DNA of 64,000 bases from contig JAQXDL010000010.1 of NCBI GenBank assembly GCA_029251375.1, positions 248,001-312,000 of the forward strand. The letters are read 5' to 3'. Numbering within the stretch: the stretch's first letter is position 1; each line of letters starts with the position of its first letter. Positions 48,403-56,400 of the stretch are shown here, in pieces. Source of the DNA: Pseudomonadales bacterium. Lineage in GTDB: Bacteria; Pseudomonadota; Gammaproteobacteria; Pseudomonadales; Azotimanducaceae. The notes beneath the pieces are model-generated. The model had not been told where the DNA came from and did not search any database. It saw only the letters and a program-made list of their open reading frames with translations. A program made the translations under genes and the position numbers.

Positions 48403-49392
48403 CTAGTCGTCAGCCAGTTTCACTAACATCTTGCCGTTGTTAGAACCCGTAAAGAGTCCCATAAACGCGCCAGGAGCGTTATCAATACCTTCGTGTATCG
48501 TTTCGTGATACTTCATTTGACCAGAGCTTATCCAGCCTGACATATCAGTGACAAACTGTCCGCGTAAGTCTTCGAACGCTGAAACAACGAAGCCTTTCAT
48601 TTGAACAAACTTATAAATCATTTCCGTTAGGTTACGCGGACCGGCAGTCATCGTATCGCCGTCATTGTAATGTGCAATCATGCCGCAAACAGGAATTCGA
48701 CCGTTCAGTTTAATATGCGTCAACGCTGCCTCGAGTTGCGCACCACCGACATTTTCAAAATAGATATCGATGCCGTCGGGCGCGCCACGTCTTAACTCGG
48801 CGAGCGGGTCCGCAGTCTTATAGTTGAAGGCATGATCGAAACCAAACTCTTGCGTCAACTGCTGTACCTTGTCGTCACTACCGGCACTACCAATGGCGAT
48901 ACCGCCTTTAATTTTTGCTATTTGACCAACAACACTGCCCACCGCACCGGATGCAGCAGAAACAAACACAGTTTCACCGTCTTTCATTTCACCGGTGACC
49001 AACAAACCGCCGTATGCTGTCAAACCCGGCATACCCATCACTCCAAGATATGCACTAAGTGGCGCCAGGCTCGGATCAACTTTACTTAAGTCGCTACCGT
49101 CTGACAGGAAGTATTCGCGCCAGCCCGAACCGTTGCTGACACAATCGCCTTCACTGAAATCTGGGTGATTTGACGCTACAACCTTGCCTACCGCACCACC
49201 TATCAACAATTCGTTGGGCTTAGCAAATCGCATTCGACCTCGCATATATGGGTCTACAGACATGTAAATGTTTTTTACCAAGATCTGGCCAGCAGCAGGA
49301 TCTTCAATATTGACTTCAACGATGTCGAAATCCCCCGCAACAGGGTTACCCTGTGGTCGAGTCTTTAGGTGGACCTGTCTACTCTGCGTCAT
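48403..49392 (-). CDS. MDR-family NADP-dependent oxidoreductase 2
   Basis: 329 residues of the same family as 19522-20628. SVDPYMRGRM near residue 45-55 and the cofactor site FVSAASGAVGSVVGQIAK (about 127-144) are visible, and GIDIYFENVGG matches the other copy. It would reduce enones such as 2-alkenals. GGAG lies before ATG 49392. The two copies share motifs but differ in length at both ends, so they are old paralogues rather than a recent duplication. Confidence 0.9.
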   Translation of the reverse strand: MTQSRQVHLKTRPQGNPVAGDFDIVEVNIEDPAAGQILVKNIYMSVDPYMRGRMRFAKPNELLIGGAVGKVVASNHPDFSEGDCVSNGSGWREYFLSDGSDLSKVDPSLAPLSAYLGVMGMPGLTAYGGLLVTGEMKDGETVFVSAASGAVGSVVGQIAKIKGGIAIGSAGSDDKVQQLTQEFGFDHAFNYKTADPLAELRRGAPDGIDIYFENVGGAQLEAALTHIKLNGRIPVCGMIAHYNDGDTMTAGPRNLTEMIYKFVQMKGFVVSAFEDLRGQFVTDMSGWISSGQMKYHETIHEGIDNAPGAFMGLFTGSNNGKMLVKLADD

Positions 49393-49591
49393 TTACTACT
49401 CCAAATTCTATTACAACTTCAAGATCGGCAAACATACTAGATATTGTGCCAAGAGTAAAAATCATCTCAAAATTACCCAGACATCTTTTCAATTTTCGAA
49501 GGCGCCGTCGTGAATACAACAAAGATGGATTGTAGTATTTTATTGCCATTGATATGTTGCTGTAGCATCACGACACCCGAGGAGACAGACT

Positions 49592-50902
49592 ATGTTCAAT
49601 CGCATTAACTTATACACTACAAAACTCAGAACTCTCTGCCTGTGCATCACTATACTGCTCGCAGCACAGAGTTCGATCGCAGCACCGAAAAGTGGCTTAA
49701 AGCTGGCAAAGCCGGAAACAGTGGGAATCTCCTCGGAGCGATTGGCAAGAATAGAGACAAACTTGGCGCGGTACATAGAAAGAAACGAATTGGCAGGTAC
49801 AGTCTCAATCGTCGCCCGTAAAGGGCATGTGGTTCATCTGCAGGCGCAAGGGATGCGCGATGTTGAGAATGCCAAACCGATGCGCACAGATACAATCTTC
49901 AGAATTGCCTCCATGACTAAACCGATCACCTCAGTCGCACTGATGATGCTTTACGAAGAGGGTTTGTTTCAGTTAAACGATCCCGTTAGCAAATGGCTAC
50001 CTGAATTCGAACAGATGAAGGTTATGGTGCAGACGGCACCCGGAGAAACAGCGGGGCCGCCTTACAAACTTGTCGATGCGAACAATGCGATTTCAATCAA
50101 ACATGTCTTAACCCACACGGCAGGGCTGATGAACCCCTATAGACAAGGGCATCTAGCGCTGTACCAAAACCGAGAGACGCTAGCACCTGGCTTTAACCTC
50201 GAAGATTCTATAAAGAGCATGGCAAAACTTCCGTTGGCATTCCAGCCAGGCGACGAGTGGCAATACTCATCGGCAACAAACGTTGTGGCCAGATTGGTTG
50301 AGGTCATGTCCGGTTTAACGTTGGATGAATTTTTTCAAGAGAGAATTTTTGCACCACTTGAAATGACAGACACACATTTCTATCTGCCAACATCAAAGCT
50401 TGATAGGTTCGCTGCCCAATACGCTCCTGATGAGGCTAACGATAATCGCATCAAGCTTGCCGATGCGCCCACCAAAGACAGCCGATTTGTCAAACAACCT
50501 CACAGCTACTTTTCAGGCAGCGGCGGTTTGATGTCAACCGCAACTGATTACGTCAGATTCCAACAGATGATGCTTAACAAAGGCGAGCTAGACGGGGTAA
50601 GGATATTAGGACCAAAAACGGTCGAGCTTATGTTGAAGAACCATACCGGCGATTTACCCATTTGGCTCAGGGGACCGGGCCACGGCTTTGGCTTAGGTTA
50701 CTCCGTTGTCACCAATAGTGCAGACGCAATCACTACGCAAACTGAAGGGTCGGCAAGCTGGGGTGGCGCATTTAACACAATTTTCTGGATCGATCCTGAG
50801 GAAGAGCTTGTTGCCGTCTTTATGAGTCAGCTACGCCCTTACACCCATCTCAATGTTCGGGCTGATTTCATCTCGACGGTGAATCAGGCCATTGTTGAGT
50901 AG
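49592..50902 (+). CDS. Exported serine hydrolase (beta-lactamase class C/EstB-like)
   Basis: 436 residues. A Sec signal peptide ends near 30 (SSIA-A). The nucleophile is Ser107 in SMTK (107-110), the second motif Tyr225-Ser-Ser (QYSSATN) follows at normal distance, and HGFGLGYSV occupies the KTG position, with the first residue changed from Lys to His as in many EstB-type esterases. It is more likely an esterase or peptidase than a lactamase. GAGGAGA precedes ATG 49592. It lies 24 bp upstream of the enoyl-CoA hydratase and is likely co-transcribed with it. Confidence 0.9.
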   Translation: MFNRINLYTTKLRTLCLCITILLAAQSSIAAPKSGLKLAKPETVGISSERLARIETNLARYIERNELAGTVSIVARKGHVVHLQAQGMRDVENAKPMRTDTIFRIASMTKPITSVALMMLYEEGLFQLNDPVSKWLPEFEQMKVMVQTAPGETAGPPYKLVDANNAISIKHVLTHTAGLMNPYRQGHLALYQNRETLAPGFNLEDSIKSMAKLPLAFQPGDEWQYSSATNVVARLVEVMSGLTLDEFFQERIFAPLEMTDTHFYLPTSKLDRFAAQYAPDEANDNRIKLADAPTKDSRFVKQPHSYFSGSGGLMSTATDYVRFQQMMLNKGELDGVRILGPKTVELMLKNHTGDLPIWLRGPGHGFGLGYSVVTNSADAITTQTEGSASWGGAFNTIFWIDPEEELVAVFMSQLRPYTHLNVRADFISTVNQAIVE

Positions 50903-50926
50903 CGTAATTAATGCACAGGAGAAATG

Positions 50927-51757
50927 ATGGTAACTAATGCAAACCAAGCAGATGGTCCGATGGCGACAGACACAACGATTTTTGAAGTCAAAGACCGTGT
51001 CGCTTGGATCACACTAAATCGTCCCGAAGCAATGAACTCGCTCAACCCGGAATTACGCTGGCAACTCTCTGAACACATGAACGAAGTCGAACGCAACGAT
51101 GATATTTGGTTGGTGGTCATTACCGGCGCTGGGGAAAGGGCATTCTGTGCCGGTGCTGATTTGAAACATCGCGCCCGCGAGCGCGACGCTACCAATGAAC
51201 AACGGGCCCAATGGCAAAAACTGACAACCGAGACAACACATATCATCGAGCGCTGGCACTTTTCGAAGCCCATCATCGCCATGGTGAACGGCTTTGCCCT
51301 AGGCGGCGGCCTAGAAGTGGCAATGGCCTGTGACATTATTGTGAGTGCGGATCATGCGGAGTTCGGTTTACCAGAGCCTAGACGGGGCTTGATTGCAGGT
51401 TCAGCCGGTGTGCATCGGCTGCCACGGCAAATCGGGCTAAAGCCAGCGATGGGCTACTTGCTAACCGGTCGCCATATGACAGCCCAACGTGCCTATGAAC
51501 TAGGTCTGGTCAATGAGGTTGTGCCGATGGATCAACTTAAAGACACGGTTGATGGTTATGTTGCGGACATCTTGCGTTGCGCGCCACTTGCTGTGCGCGC
51601 AACGAAACAAGCATCAATGCGCGGTTTAGATTCAACCCTCGCCGAGGCTTACTACCAGCCCTACGAATCAGAGCTGATTCGGCGCGACAGTGAAGATGCG
51701 CAGGAAGGACCGAAGGCCTTTACAGAGAAACGCGCGCCGGTCTGGCAAGGGAAGTAG
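50927..51757 (+). CDS. Enoyl-CoA hydratase/isomerase family protein
   Basis: 276 residues of the crotonase fold. The oxyanion-hole strands are GAGERAFCAGADL (about 68-80) and NGFALGGGLEVAMACD (about 121-136), and catalytic-face Glu residues are present in LPEPRRGLI. It hydrates or isomerises an unsaturated acyl-CoA. ATG 50927 sits five bases after AGGAG; ATG 50924 is too close to that site. It follows the serine hydrolase by 24 bp. Confidence 0.93.
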   Translation: MVTNANQADGPMATDTTIFEVKDRVAWITLNRPEAMNSLNPELRWQLSEHMNEVERNDDIWLVVITGAGERAFCAGADLKHRARERDATNEQRAQWQKLTTETTHIIERWHFSKPIIAMVNGFALGGGLEVAMACDIIVSADHAEFGLPEPRRGLIAGSAGVHRLPRQIGLKPAMGYLLTGRHMTAQRAYELGLVNEVVPMDQLKDTVDGYVADILRCAPLAVRATKQASMRGLDSTLAEAYYQPYESELIRRDSEDAQEGPKAFTEKRAPVWQGK

Positions 51758-51791
51758 CTTAAATAAAGGCTCGTGCAAAGCCGAGCCAACA

Positions 51792-52229
51792 CTATAACTG
51801 TCGATAGCCTCGCGCCTCATAGTCAAAGTCCCATAACGCCCGATTTTTCGGTTCTGCCAAATAGTAGTTGTTGTGGTATGAACGAATCTCCGCAATTTTA
51901 TCGCCAACAAACACGTACCACTCGCTGCCCCTAAGTATCTCTGGCGTCTGAGTTTCAAACGGCTGCCATTTCATACTCCACTCAATCACTGCTTCATTGT
52001 CCTGCACGATCGCATGGTCAAGCTGCCAGTTAGCCTGTGTTTTTGGCGCGACTTTAGCCCAATAGTTGGCTAATCCAGACGCACCAACCACCTTAGAGTG
52101 ATCAACAAAGTAGTGCACCACATCGTCAGTAAACGTCGACATCATCAGCTCAACGTGCGCTGTGTTGCAACCGTCGTAGTACCGCTTGATTTGATCAATA
52201 TAAGGATGACCAGCTTTTCTCAAATTCAC
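51792..52229 (-). CDS. NTF2-like/SnoaL-like protein
   Basis: 145 residues from GTG 52229, which has GAGAGGG seven bases upstream. The longer frame to 52301 would overlap the divergent DksA-like gene and is not preferred. The cone-shaped NTF2 pattern is seen: an N-terminal helix (YIDQIKRYYDGCNTAHVELM), then strands FTDDVVHYFVDH, AVIEWSMKWQPF and KIAEIRSYHNNYY. Such proteins are ketosteroid-isomerase-like enzymes or binding proteins. No catalytic set could be assigned. Confidence 0.75.
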   Translation of the reverse strand: MNLRKAGHPYIDQIKRYYDGCNTAHVELMMSTFTDDVVHYFVDHSKVVGASGLANYWAKVAPKTQANWQLDHAIVQDNEAVIEWSMKWQPFETQTPEILRGSEWYVFVGDKIAEIRSYHNNYYLAEPKNRALWDFDYEARGYRQL

Positions 52230-52282
52230 GAAAGCGCCCTCTCTTCTCTTTTCATCGTTTCTAATTAGGCTATGATAAACCC

Positions 52283-52666
52283 ATGGTAAAAAAATCCACA
52301 CCGAATCCGGACTTGACCACTTTACAACGCACAGAGCTTGAAGCTGATCTTGTTCAACTCAAACTCGACCTTGAAGAGCTTCTTAACATTACGGAAGCGA
52401 ACGCCCAGCCAGTCAAACTCAAAGACAACGCCGGTCGCTTAAGCCGAATGGACGAAATGCACAATCAGAGCATTTTGCTAGCCAACCGTAACGTTACTAA
52501 GAATCGACTTCGGCAAGTATTGGTTGCCCAAGCCAGAATCGACAAGGAACAGTATGGCTATTGCACGACCTGCGACGAAAACGTTGCCTTCAACCGCCTT
52601 AAAGCCTACCCAGAAGCTGCCATGTGTCTAAAATGTCAAAGTGAAGTAGAAGCCAACCAAGATTGA
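52283..52666 (+). CDS. TraR/DksA-type zinc-finger protein
   Basis: 127 residues. The C4 zinc finger uses Cys94, Cys97, Cys115 and Cys118 (GYCTTCDE ... MCLKCQ), preceded by helices that form the coiled-coil of DksA relatives. It is shorter than DksA (about 150), and the acidic coiled-coil tip motif DxxDxA is not evident, though DEMHNQ lies at the turn. It may bind RNA polymerase in the secondary channel. ATG 52283 is divergent from the NTF2-like gene. Confidence 0.83.
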   Translation: MVKKSTPNPDLTTLQRTELEADLVQLKLDLEELLNITEANAQPVKLKDNAGRLSRMDEMHNQSILLANRNVTKNRLRQVLVAQARIDKEQYGYCTTCDENVAFNRLKAYPEAAMCLKCQSEVEANQD

Positions 52667-52965
52667 TCGACGTCGCGCGTTGGCTGTAATATTGCTGGTG
52701 CGTGGCAACAAAAACCCTGCATGTATTTTCTTTTAGTTTAGCCGCAATTTTCTAATTCATTTATTGATGAACCACGGCGGGTTACTATGCAGACAGCAGT
52801 ACTGAGCGCCGCAGACAACTCAACACGCCGGCACTGCATCACTATCCTAACGACTATCGAAAAGCGTTGGATATGCCACCAATGAAAAAGGTCTAACTCA
52901 TTAACGTATTTGTTTTTAACTGCGCTGACTTAACAATAGATGACCTTGCCCTTCAGTACACGGCT

Positions 52966-53763
52966 GTGCTCAGCGCGAGAGAGCTTGAACGCGCTAACAG
53001 TATTACCCAGCCGCGAAGACGAAAAACCTATTTTGCATCACGGGTGCTTCGTAGAAAAATACTCGCTGATGTGATTGCCTGCGACGTGGCTGAACTACAT
53101 TTTGGCAGAGAAGAAACAGGCAAACCGTTCTTACAAAATCATCTGCGTCACTTCAGTTTGACCCATACTGATGAGTTGATTGCTTTAGCAGTTTCAACTC
53201 GCCCTGTTGGCATAGACATTGAACATAGCGAGAGAAAATTTAACCCCCGCCTCGCAAAACGTTACTTTCACCAACAAGAAAATTCGATTCTTTCAGCCGA
53301 TGATAACTTCAACTTGACCTTTGCGAGCCTGTGGACGCTTAAGGAGGCTTACGCCAAGGCAACCGGCGCGGGTATATTCGCATCAATATCTAAGTTACAG
53401 GTCGAATCTATTTCGCCAACATTAACTATTACCAGTGATCAAAACATTCATTCAGCAGGGTGTTGGCGATTTGATGGTGAGCATAGCTCTCATCCTAGCC
53501 ATGATCCTAGTCCTAGTCCTGATCCTAGACCTGATCCTAGACCTGATCCTAGTCCTGATCCTAGTCCTGATCATCACAACGCCACATGGAATAAAACAAT
53601 GCGCCAGAAGAAGAACTACACGCTATCGGTTGCTTGTCTGGACGCAGCAACATCACCACGCGTTGACCCTAGCGAGCAGGTCACAGAGACGTCCTTGCAA
53701 AGGGTCAATGCAGACTTTAGTTTGCAGGACTTACCCGCTATTTGTATTGCTCAAATCGTCTAG
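52966..53763 (+). CDS. Sfp-type 4'-phosphopantetheinyl transferase with internal repeat
   Basis: Transfers the phosphopantetheine arm of CoA to carrier proteins. The Mg2+ and CoA sites are VGIDIEHSER (Asp84, Glu86) and WTLKEAYAKATGAG (Trp123, Lys126, Glu127, Lys131). Residues 180-202 are a Pro/Asp-rich tract made of DPSP/DPRP units, inserted in the loop between GCWRFDGEH and YTLSVACLD. From GTG 52966 the usual first 20-25 residues are missing; homologous-looking codons (CADLTIDDLALQYT) continue upstream in frame to at least 52921, but no ATG, GTG or TTG precedes them. The true start may be non-canonical or lost by frameshift. No carrier-protein or PKS/NRPS gene is nearby. Confidence 0.83.
   Translation: MLSARELERANSITQPRRRKTYFASRVLRRKILADVIACDVAELHFGREETGKPFLQNHLRHFSLTHTDELIALAVSTRPVGIDIEHSERKFNPRLAKRYFHQQENSILSADDNFNLTFASLWTLKEAYAKATGAGIFASISKLQVESISPTLTITSDQNIHSAGCWRFDGEHSSHPSHDPSPSPDPRPDPRPDPSPDPSPDHHNATWNKTMRQKKNYTLSVACLDAATSPRVDPSEQVTETSLQRVNADFSLQDLPAICIAQIV
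53491..53574. repeat. 12-bp in-frame minisatellite inside the phosphopantetheinyl transferase gene
   Basis: Unit GATCCTAGWCCT occurs five times at 53503-53568 (with a 6-bp partial duplication after the first copy), flanked by a degenerate copy at 53491 and GATCAT at 53569. As the unit is four codons, copy changes keep the frame. Confidence 0.9.
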
Positions 53764-53784
53764 TCAACTTCGCTTATCAAATGC

Positions 53785-54783
53785 CTACAGTGACAAGCCT
53801 CTTAACGGCAAGCCCGCTGCGAGATAACACCTATCAACTAACTGCATCTGCTTGACCGCATCGTCCGCATCAGTGAACAAGGCGCTGCCAGTCAGCACTG
53901 CGTCAATAAACGCATCCAATTGATATCGGTAGGTCGGTCGTCGACTAAACGTCTGCGTTGTGACCGTACCATCAATAACTAAATCAATCGCATTACCCGC
54001 CTGCGGTGCAATTGGATTCTTAACAATCATTTTGCCCGCGTCGCCTTCAACAATAATATCCGCTTTAAACTTCGCTGTCGGGCGCATGTCACCGACCGTA
54101 GTTACTTTGATATCGCCCGGAAAAACCATCTTGGTCGCCAGATAAACATCGACGTTTGACGGACCTGTCTCGGCTGTTGCTTGAACATGCTCAGGTTCCA
54201 TGCCAATGATATGCCTGACCCAGGACAGAGGGTAACAACCAATATCCATTGTCACGCCACCGCCAGTCTCATAATTCATTCGAATATCCCCCGCATCCGC
54301 TATCGGAACCGAGAAGGTCGAGGCGATACTACGGATCTTTCCAAGCATACCGCTATCAACGATCTCCTTAGCTTTCAAAAAAATAGGATGATAGCGATAA
54401 TGGAATGCGTCCATAAGCACGAACCCTGTCTCGTTGGCAATCGTCAGCATTTCCTGTGCTTCGGCCGCATTACTGGCAAATGACTTTTCGCACAGCACAT
54501 GTTTACCAGCGCGCAGCGCCTTAATCGTCCATTCGTGATGATGCGTAATGGGCAATGGGTTGTAGATAGCATTCACTTCTTCGGCGTTAATGATCTCGTC
54601 ATAGCTATCCAATACAGTCGCAATGCCATGCTCCTGCGCAAAAGCCTCGGCGCGGCGCTTGGATCGCGCGGCGATCATCGCTACAGTTGCACGCTCATCA
54701 TTCTGGCAAGGATCGATCAACGCTGGCGGAGTAATTCTTGCCGCGCCTAATGTGCCGAATTTAATTATCGTATCTACTGACAT
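53785..54783 (-). CDS. Gfo/Idh/MocA family NAD(P)-dependent oxidoreductase
   Basis: 332 residues. The N-terminal Rossmann strand FGTLGAARI lacks a strict GxGxxG, as in some members. GKHVLCEKSFASNAAEA (about 92-108) is the conserved EKP-type motif, here EKS, and DAFHYRYHPIFLKAKE follows. MDIGCYPLSWVRHI is the C-terminal domain substrate loop. It oxidises or reduces a sugar-type or diol substrate. Convergent with the transferase gene and probably monocistronic. Confidence 0.9.
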   Translation of the reverse strand: MSVDTIIKFGTLGAARITPPALIDPCQNDERATVAMIAARSKRRAEAFAQEHGIATVLDSYDEIINAEEVNAIYNPLPITHHHEWTIKALRAGKHVLCEKSFASNAAEAQEMLTIANETGFVLMDAFHYRYHPIFLKAKEIVDSGMLGKIRSIASTFSVPIADAGDIRMNYETGGGVTMDIGCYPLSWVRHIIGMEPEHVQATAETGPSNVDVYLATKMVFPGDIKVTTVGDMRPTAKFKADIIVEGDAGKMIVKNPIAPQAGNAIDLVIDGTVTTQTFSRRPTYRYQLDAFIDAVLTGSALFTDADDAVKQMQLVDRCYLAAGLPLRGLSL

Positions 54784-54890
54784 GTTTTTTTGAAGTCCAT
54801 CGTTTTATGTTTTGAATTGATGAGACTCAATCCGTTGATTTGTATATGGTGCTTGTATTGAAAGCGCCAAAATGTGAGCCTGAATGGACC

Positions 54891-55016
54891 TCAACCGTAG
54901 GCTAACTTGAGCATTTCCTGTACAGCAACTACTTGCGTGCCCCAGAAGATTCCCCAACCAACAACGATTGCGACGGAAACTAGAACCGACATTCGTTCTA
55001 ATAGTTTTTTGTTCAT
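54891..55016 (-). CDS. 41-residue single-pass membrane micro-protein
   Basis: Short gene of 42 codons. ATG 55016 has a textbook AGGAG six bases upstream. The translation MNKKLLERMSVLVSVAIVVG continues with WGIFWGT and ends AYG: a basic N-terminus, one transmembrane helix (about 10-30) and a short tail. It lies 31 bp after the DUF6644-like gene on the same strand and is probably the third gene of that operon. A small subunit or regulator of the membrane pair is plausible. The function is unknown. Confidence 0.7.
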   Translation of the reverse strand: MNKKLLERMSVLVSVAIVVGWGIFWGTQVVAVQEMLKLAYG

Positions 55017-55047
55017 ATCGTGCTCCTATTCACCTGTTTCCAATGTC

Positions 55048-55524
55048 CTACGAGAAACCAATCCAGCGACCGGATGCGGCGACGCTAAACCAAATAAGGA
55101 TGCTCGTTACTGCAATAATTTTGATCGACCAGGGATTCAACTCACTATGGTCGCCATTCAACAAAGGTTTCCTGATCAAGTAAAAGAAACAGACACCCAT
55201 GAACAAACCCACCATCTTCGATAAGAAGAACACATTGTAGTAAAGCTTAATGGCAACCGCTGACATCATAAATATGCCAGAAAGTACGATTGCGACGAGC
55301 GCATAGCCAACCCACCTCTCGGTATTTTTTAAAACGACCGGTGCGGGGATATCAGACATCGTAATGTTCAACAAGCGAAGATCGCCAACCAAAATCATGC
55401 CGCCCAATAGAACCATCGCGCCAAGATGAAATGTCTGCACCACCGCAAATACACCACCGTAGGCTTTGGATATCTCAGCTAACATTGAGGTGTCTATCCA
55501 CTCGAACAAAAATAAAAGATCCAC
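55048..55524 (-). CDS. DUF6644-like four-helix membrane protein A
   Basis: 158 residues with four transmembrane helices (about 22-48, 70-92, 97-115 and 131-150). His32 in QTFHLGAMVLLGG and the ...ASGRWIGF end are typical of DUF6644 proteins, which are uncharacterised and resemble cytochrome-b-like four-helix bundles. It starts at GTG 55524 with AGGAG that overlaps the stop of the upstream gene (55534), giving translational coupling. The conserved His residues could bind haem, which is inference. Confidence 0.75.
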   Translation of the reverse strand: MDLLFLFEWIDTSMLAEISKAYGGVFAVVQTFHLGAMVLLGGMILVGDLRLLNITMSDIPAPVVLKNTERWVGYALVAIVLSGIFMMSAVAIKLYYNVFFLSKMVGLFMGVCFFYLIRKPLLNGDHSELNPWSIKIIAVTSILIWFSVAASGRWIGFS

Positions 55525-55533
55525 GTCTATCTC

Positions 55534-56109
55534 CTAATCCAGTTCAGCCAGTTCATTGACACAGCCCGCCGCCCAATACATAAAGCCGGGCATCGCCTTG
55601 TGACAATCCCACCAGTCGTAGGCAATCATTCGGCCCGTCATGATGACGCCTGCCCAAAAGGCAATCGACAAGCCACCACTAATGCGAACCCGCCTCGGCG
55701 GTACCGGATCATTGTCCCATGACAAATTTTCTTGTTTGGTGATGTTACGCAGCAATAGCGCATTGATACCCGCTGCGATTAACAGCACGACTTTAATTCT
55801 GAACCAAATGCTGGTGGTAGTGCGAACCGGGATCGCGTAGTAAAGCAGGAAACCCGTCACAACCATGACAGCGAAGCCAAACATCATTGGCTTATCTAGC
55901 CGTTCAGCAACCTTTGACACGGGCACATCTTTGAAGATGTAACCAAGCATGCGTAGATCAATCACCACCAACATGCCAAGAAATATTATTAAGGTCAGTA
56001 CGTGAGTCGATTCAACCCAGTTGTAGACATAGTAGGATTCATGCAGATCAGTGGACCACTGCTGCGCGTCGAGCCAGAGAGCCAAATCAAAAAGAAGCTG
56101 GTTAAGCAC
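55534..56109 (-). CDS. DUF6644-like membrane protein B
   Basis: 191 residues from GTG 56109, a longer relative of the downstream protein with the same core: VESTHVLTLIIFLGMLVVIDLRML parallels the downstream QTFHLGAMVLLGG. There are about four to five helices plus a loop rich in Pro/Arg (NDPVPPRRVRIS) and a C-terminal extension (GRMIAYDWWDCHK). It is the first gene of a three-gene operon with a paralogous DUF6644-like protein and a micro-protein. A His in the first core helix is shared by both. Confidence 0.72.
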   Translation of the reverse strand: MLNQLLFDLALWLDAQQWSTDLHESYYVYNWVESTHVLTLIIFLGMLVVIDLRMLGYIFKDVPVSKVAERLDKPMMFGFAVMVVTGFLLYYAIPVRTTTSIWFRIKVVLLIAAGINALLLRNITKQENLSWDNDPVPPRRVRISGGLSIAFWAGVIMTGRMIAYDWWDCHKAMPGFMYWAAGCVNELAELD

Positions 56110-56240
56110 TGATATTCCCGTTTATTCTTATTATGCATCCCATAATACCCTTTGATTGAAAGCACGCAATAAACTCATTCAACCTAATAAATTACTATCA
56201 GTGACTTGATGATGCTCTTGATAAAACCAGCAAAACATTT

Positions 56241-56340
56241 GTGACGTGGTGCAACGCAGTAAAATTCAGTACGACGGGACACAACGAGGTACAACAAGGC
56301 ACAACAAGGTACAAAGGAGTAAAACGAGCTGAAACGTTGT
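56241..56340. repeat. Degenerate 10-bp tandem repeat between divergent operons
   Basis: Ten consecutive 10-bp blocks with a shared RYAACRAGGT-like pattern; the clearest are ACAACGAGGT, ACAACAAGGC, ACAACAAGGT and ACAAAGGAGT at 56281-56320. They lie between the DUF6644-like operon (minus) and the MATE gene (plus), spaced close to one DNA helical turn. The whole 291-bp gap (56110-56400) has no gene. Confidence 0.7.
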
Positions 56341-56400
56341 TTGGCATTCATTGAATCAATAACAGTAGACCCGATGGGGCGGCAGTGAAATTATGTCGAT

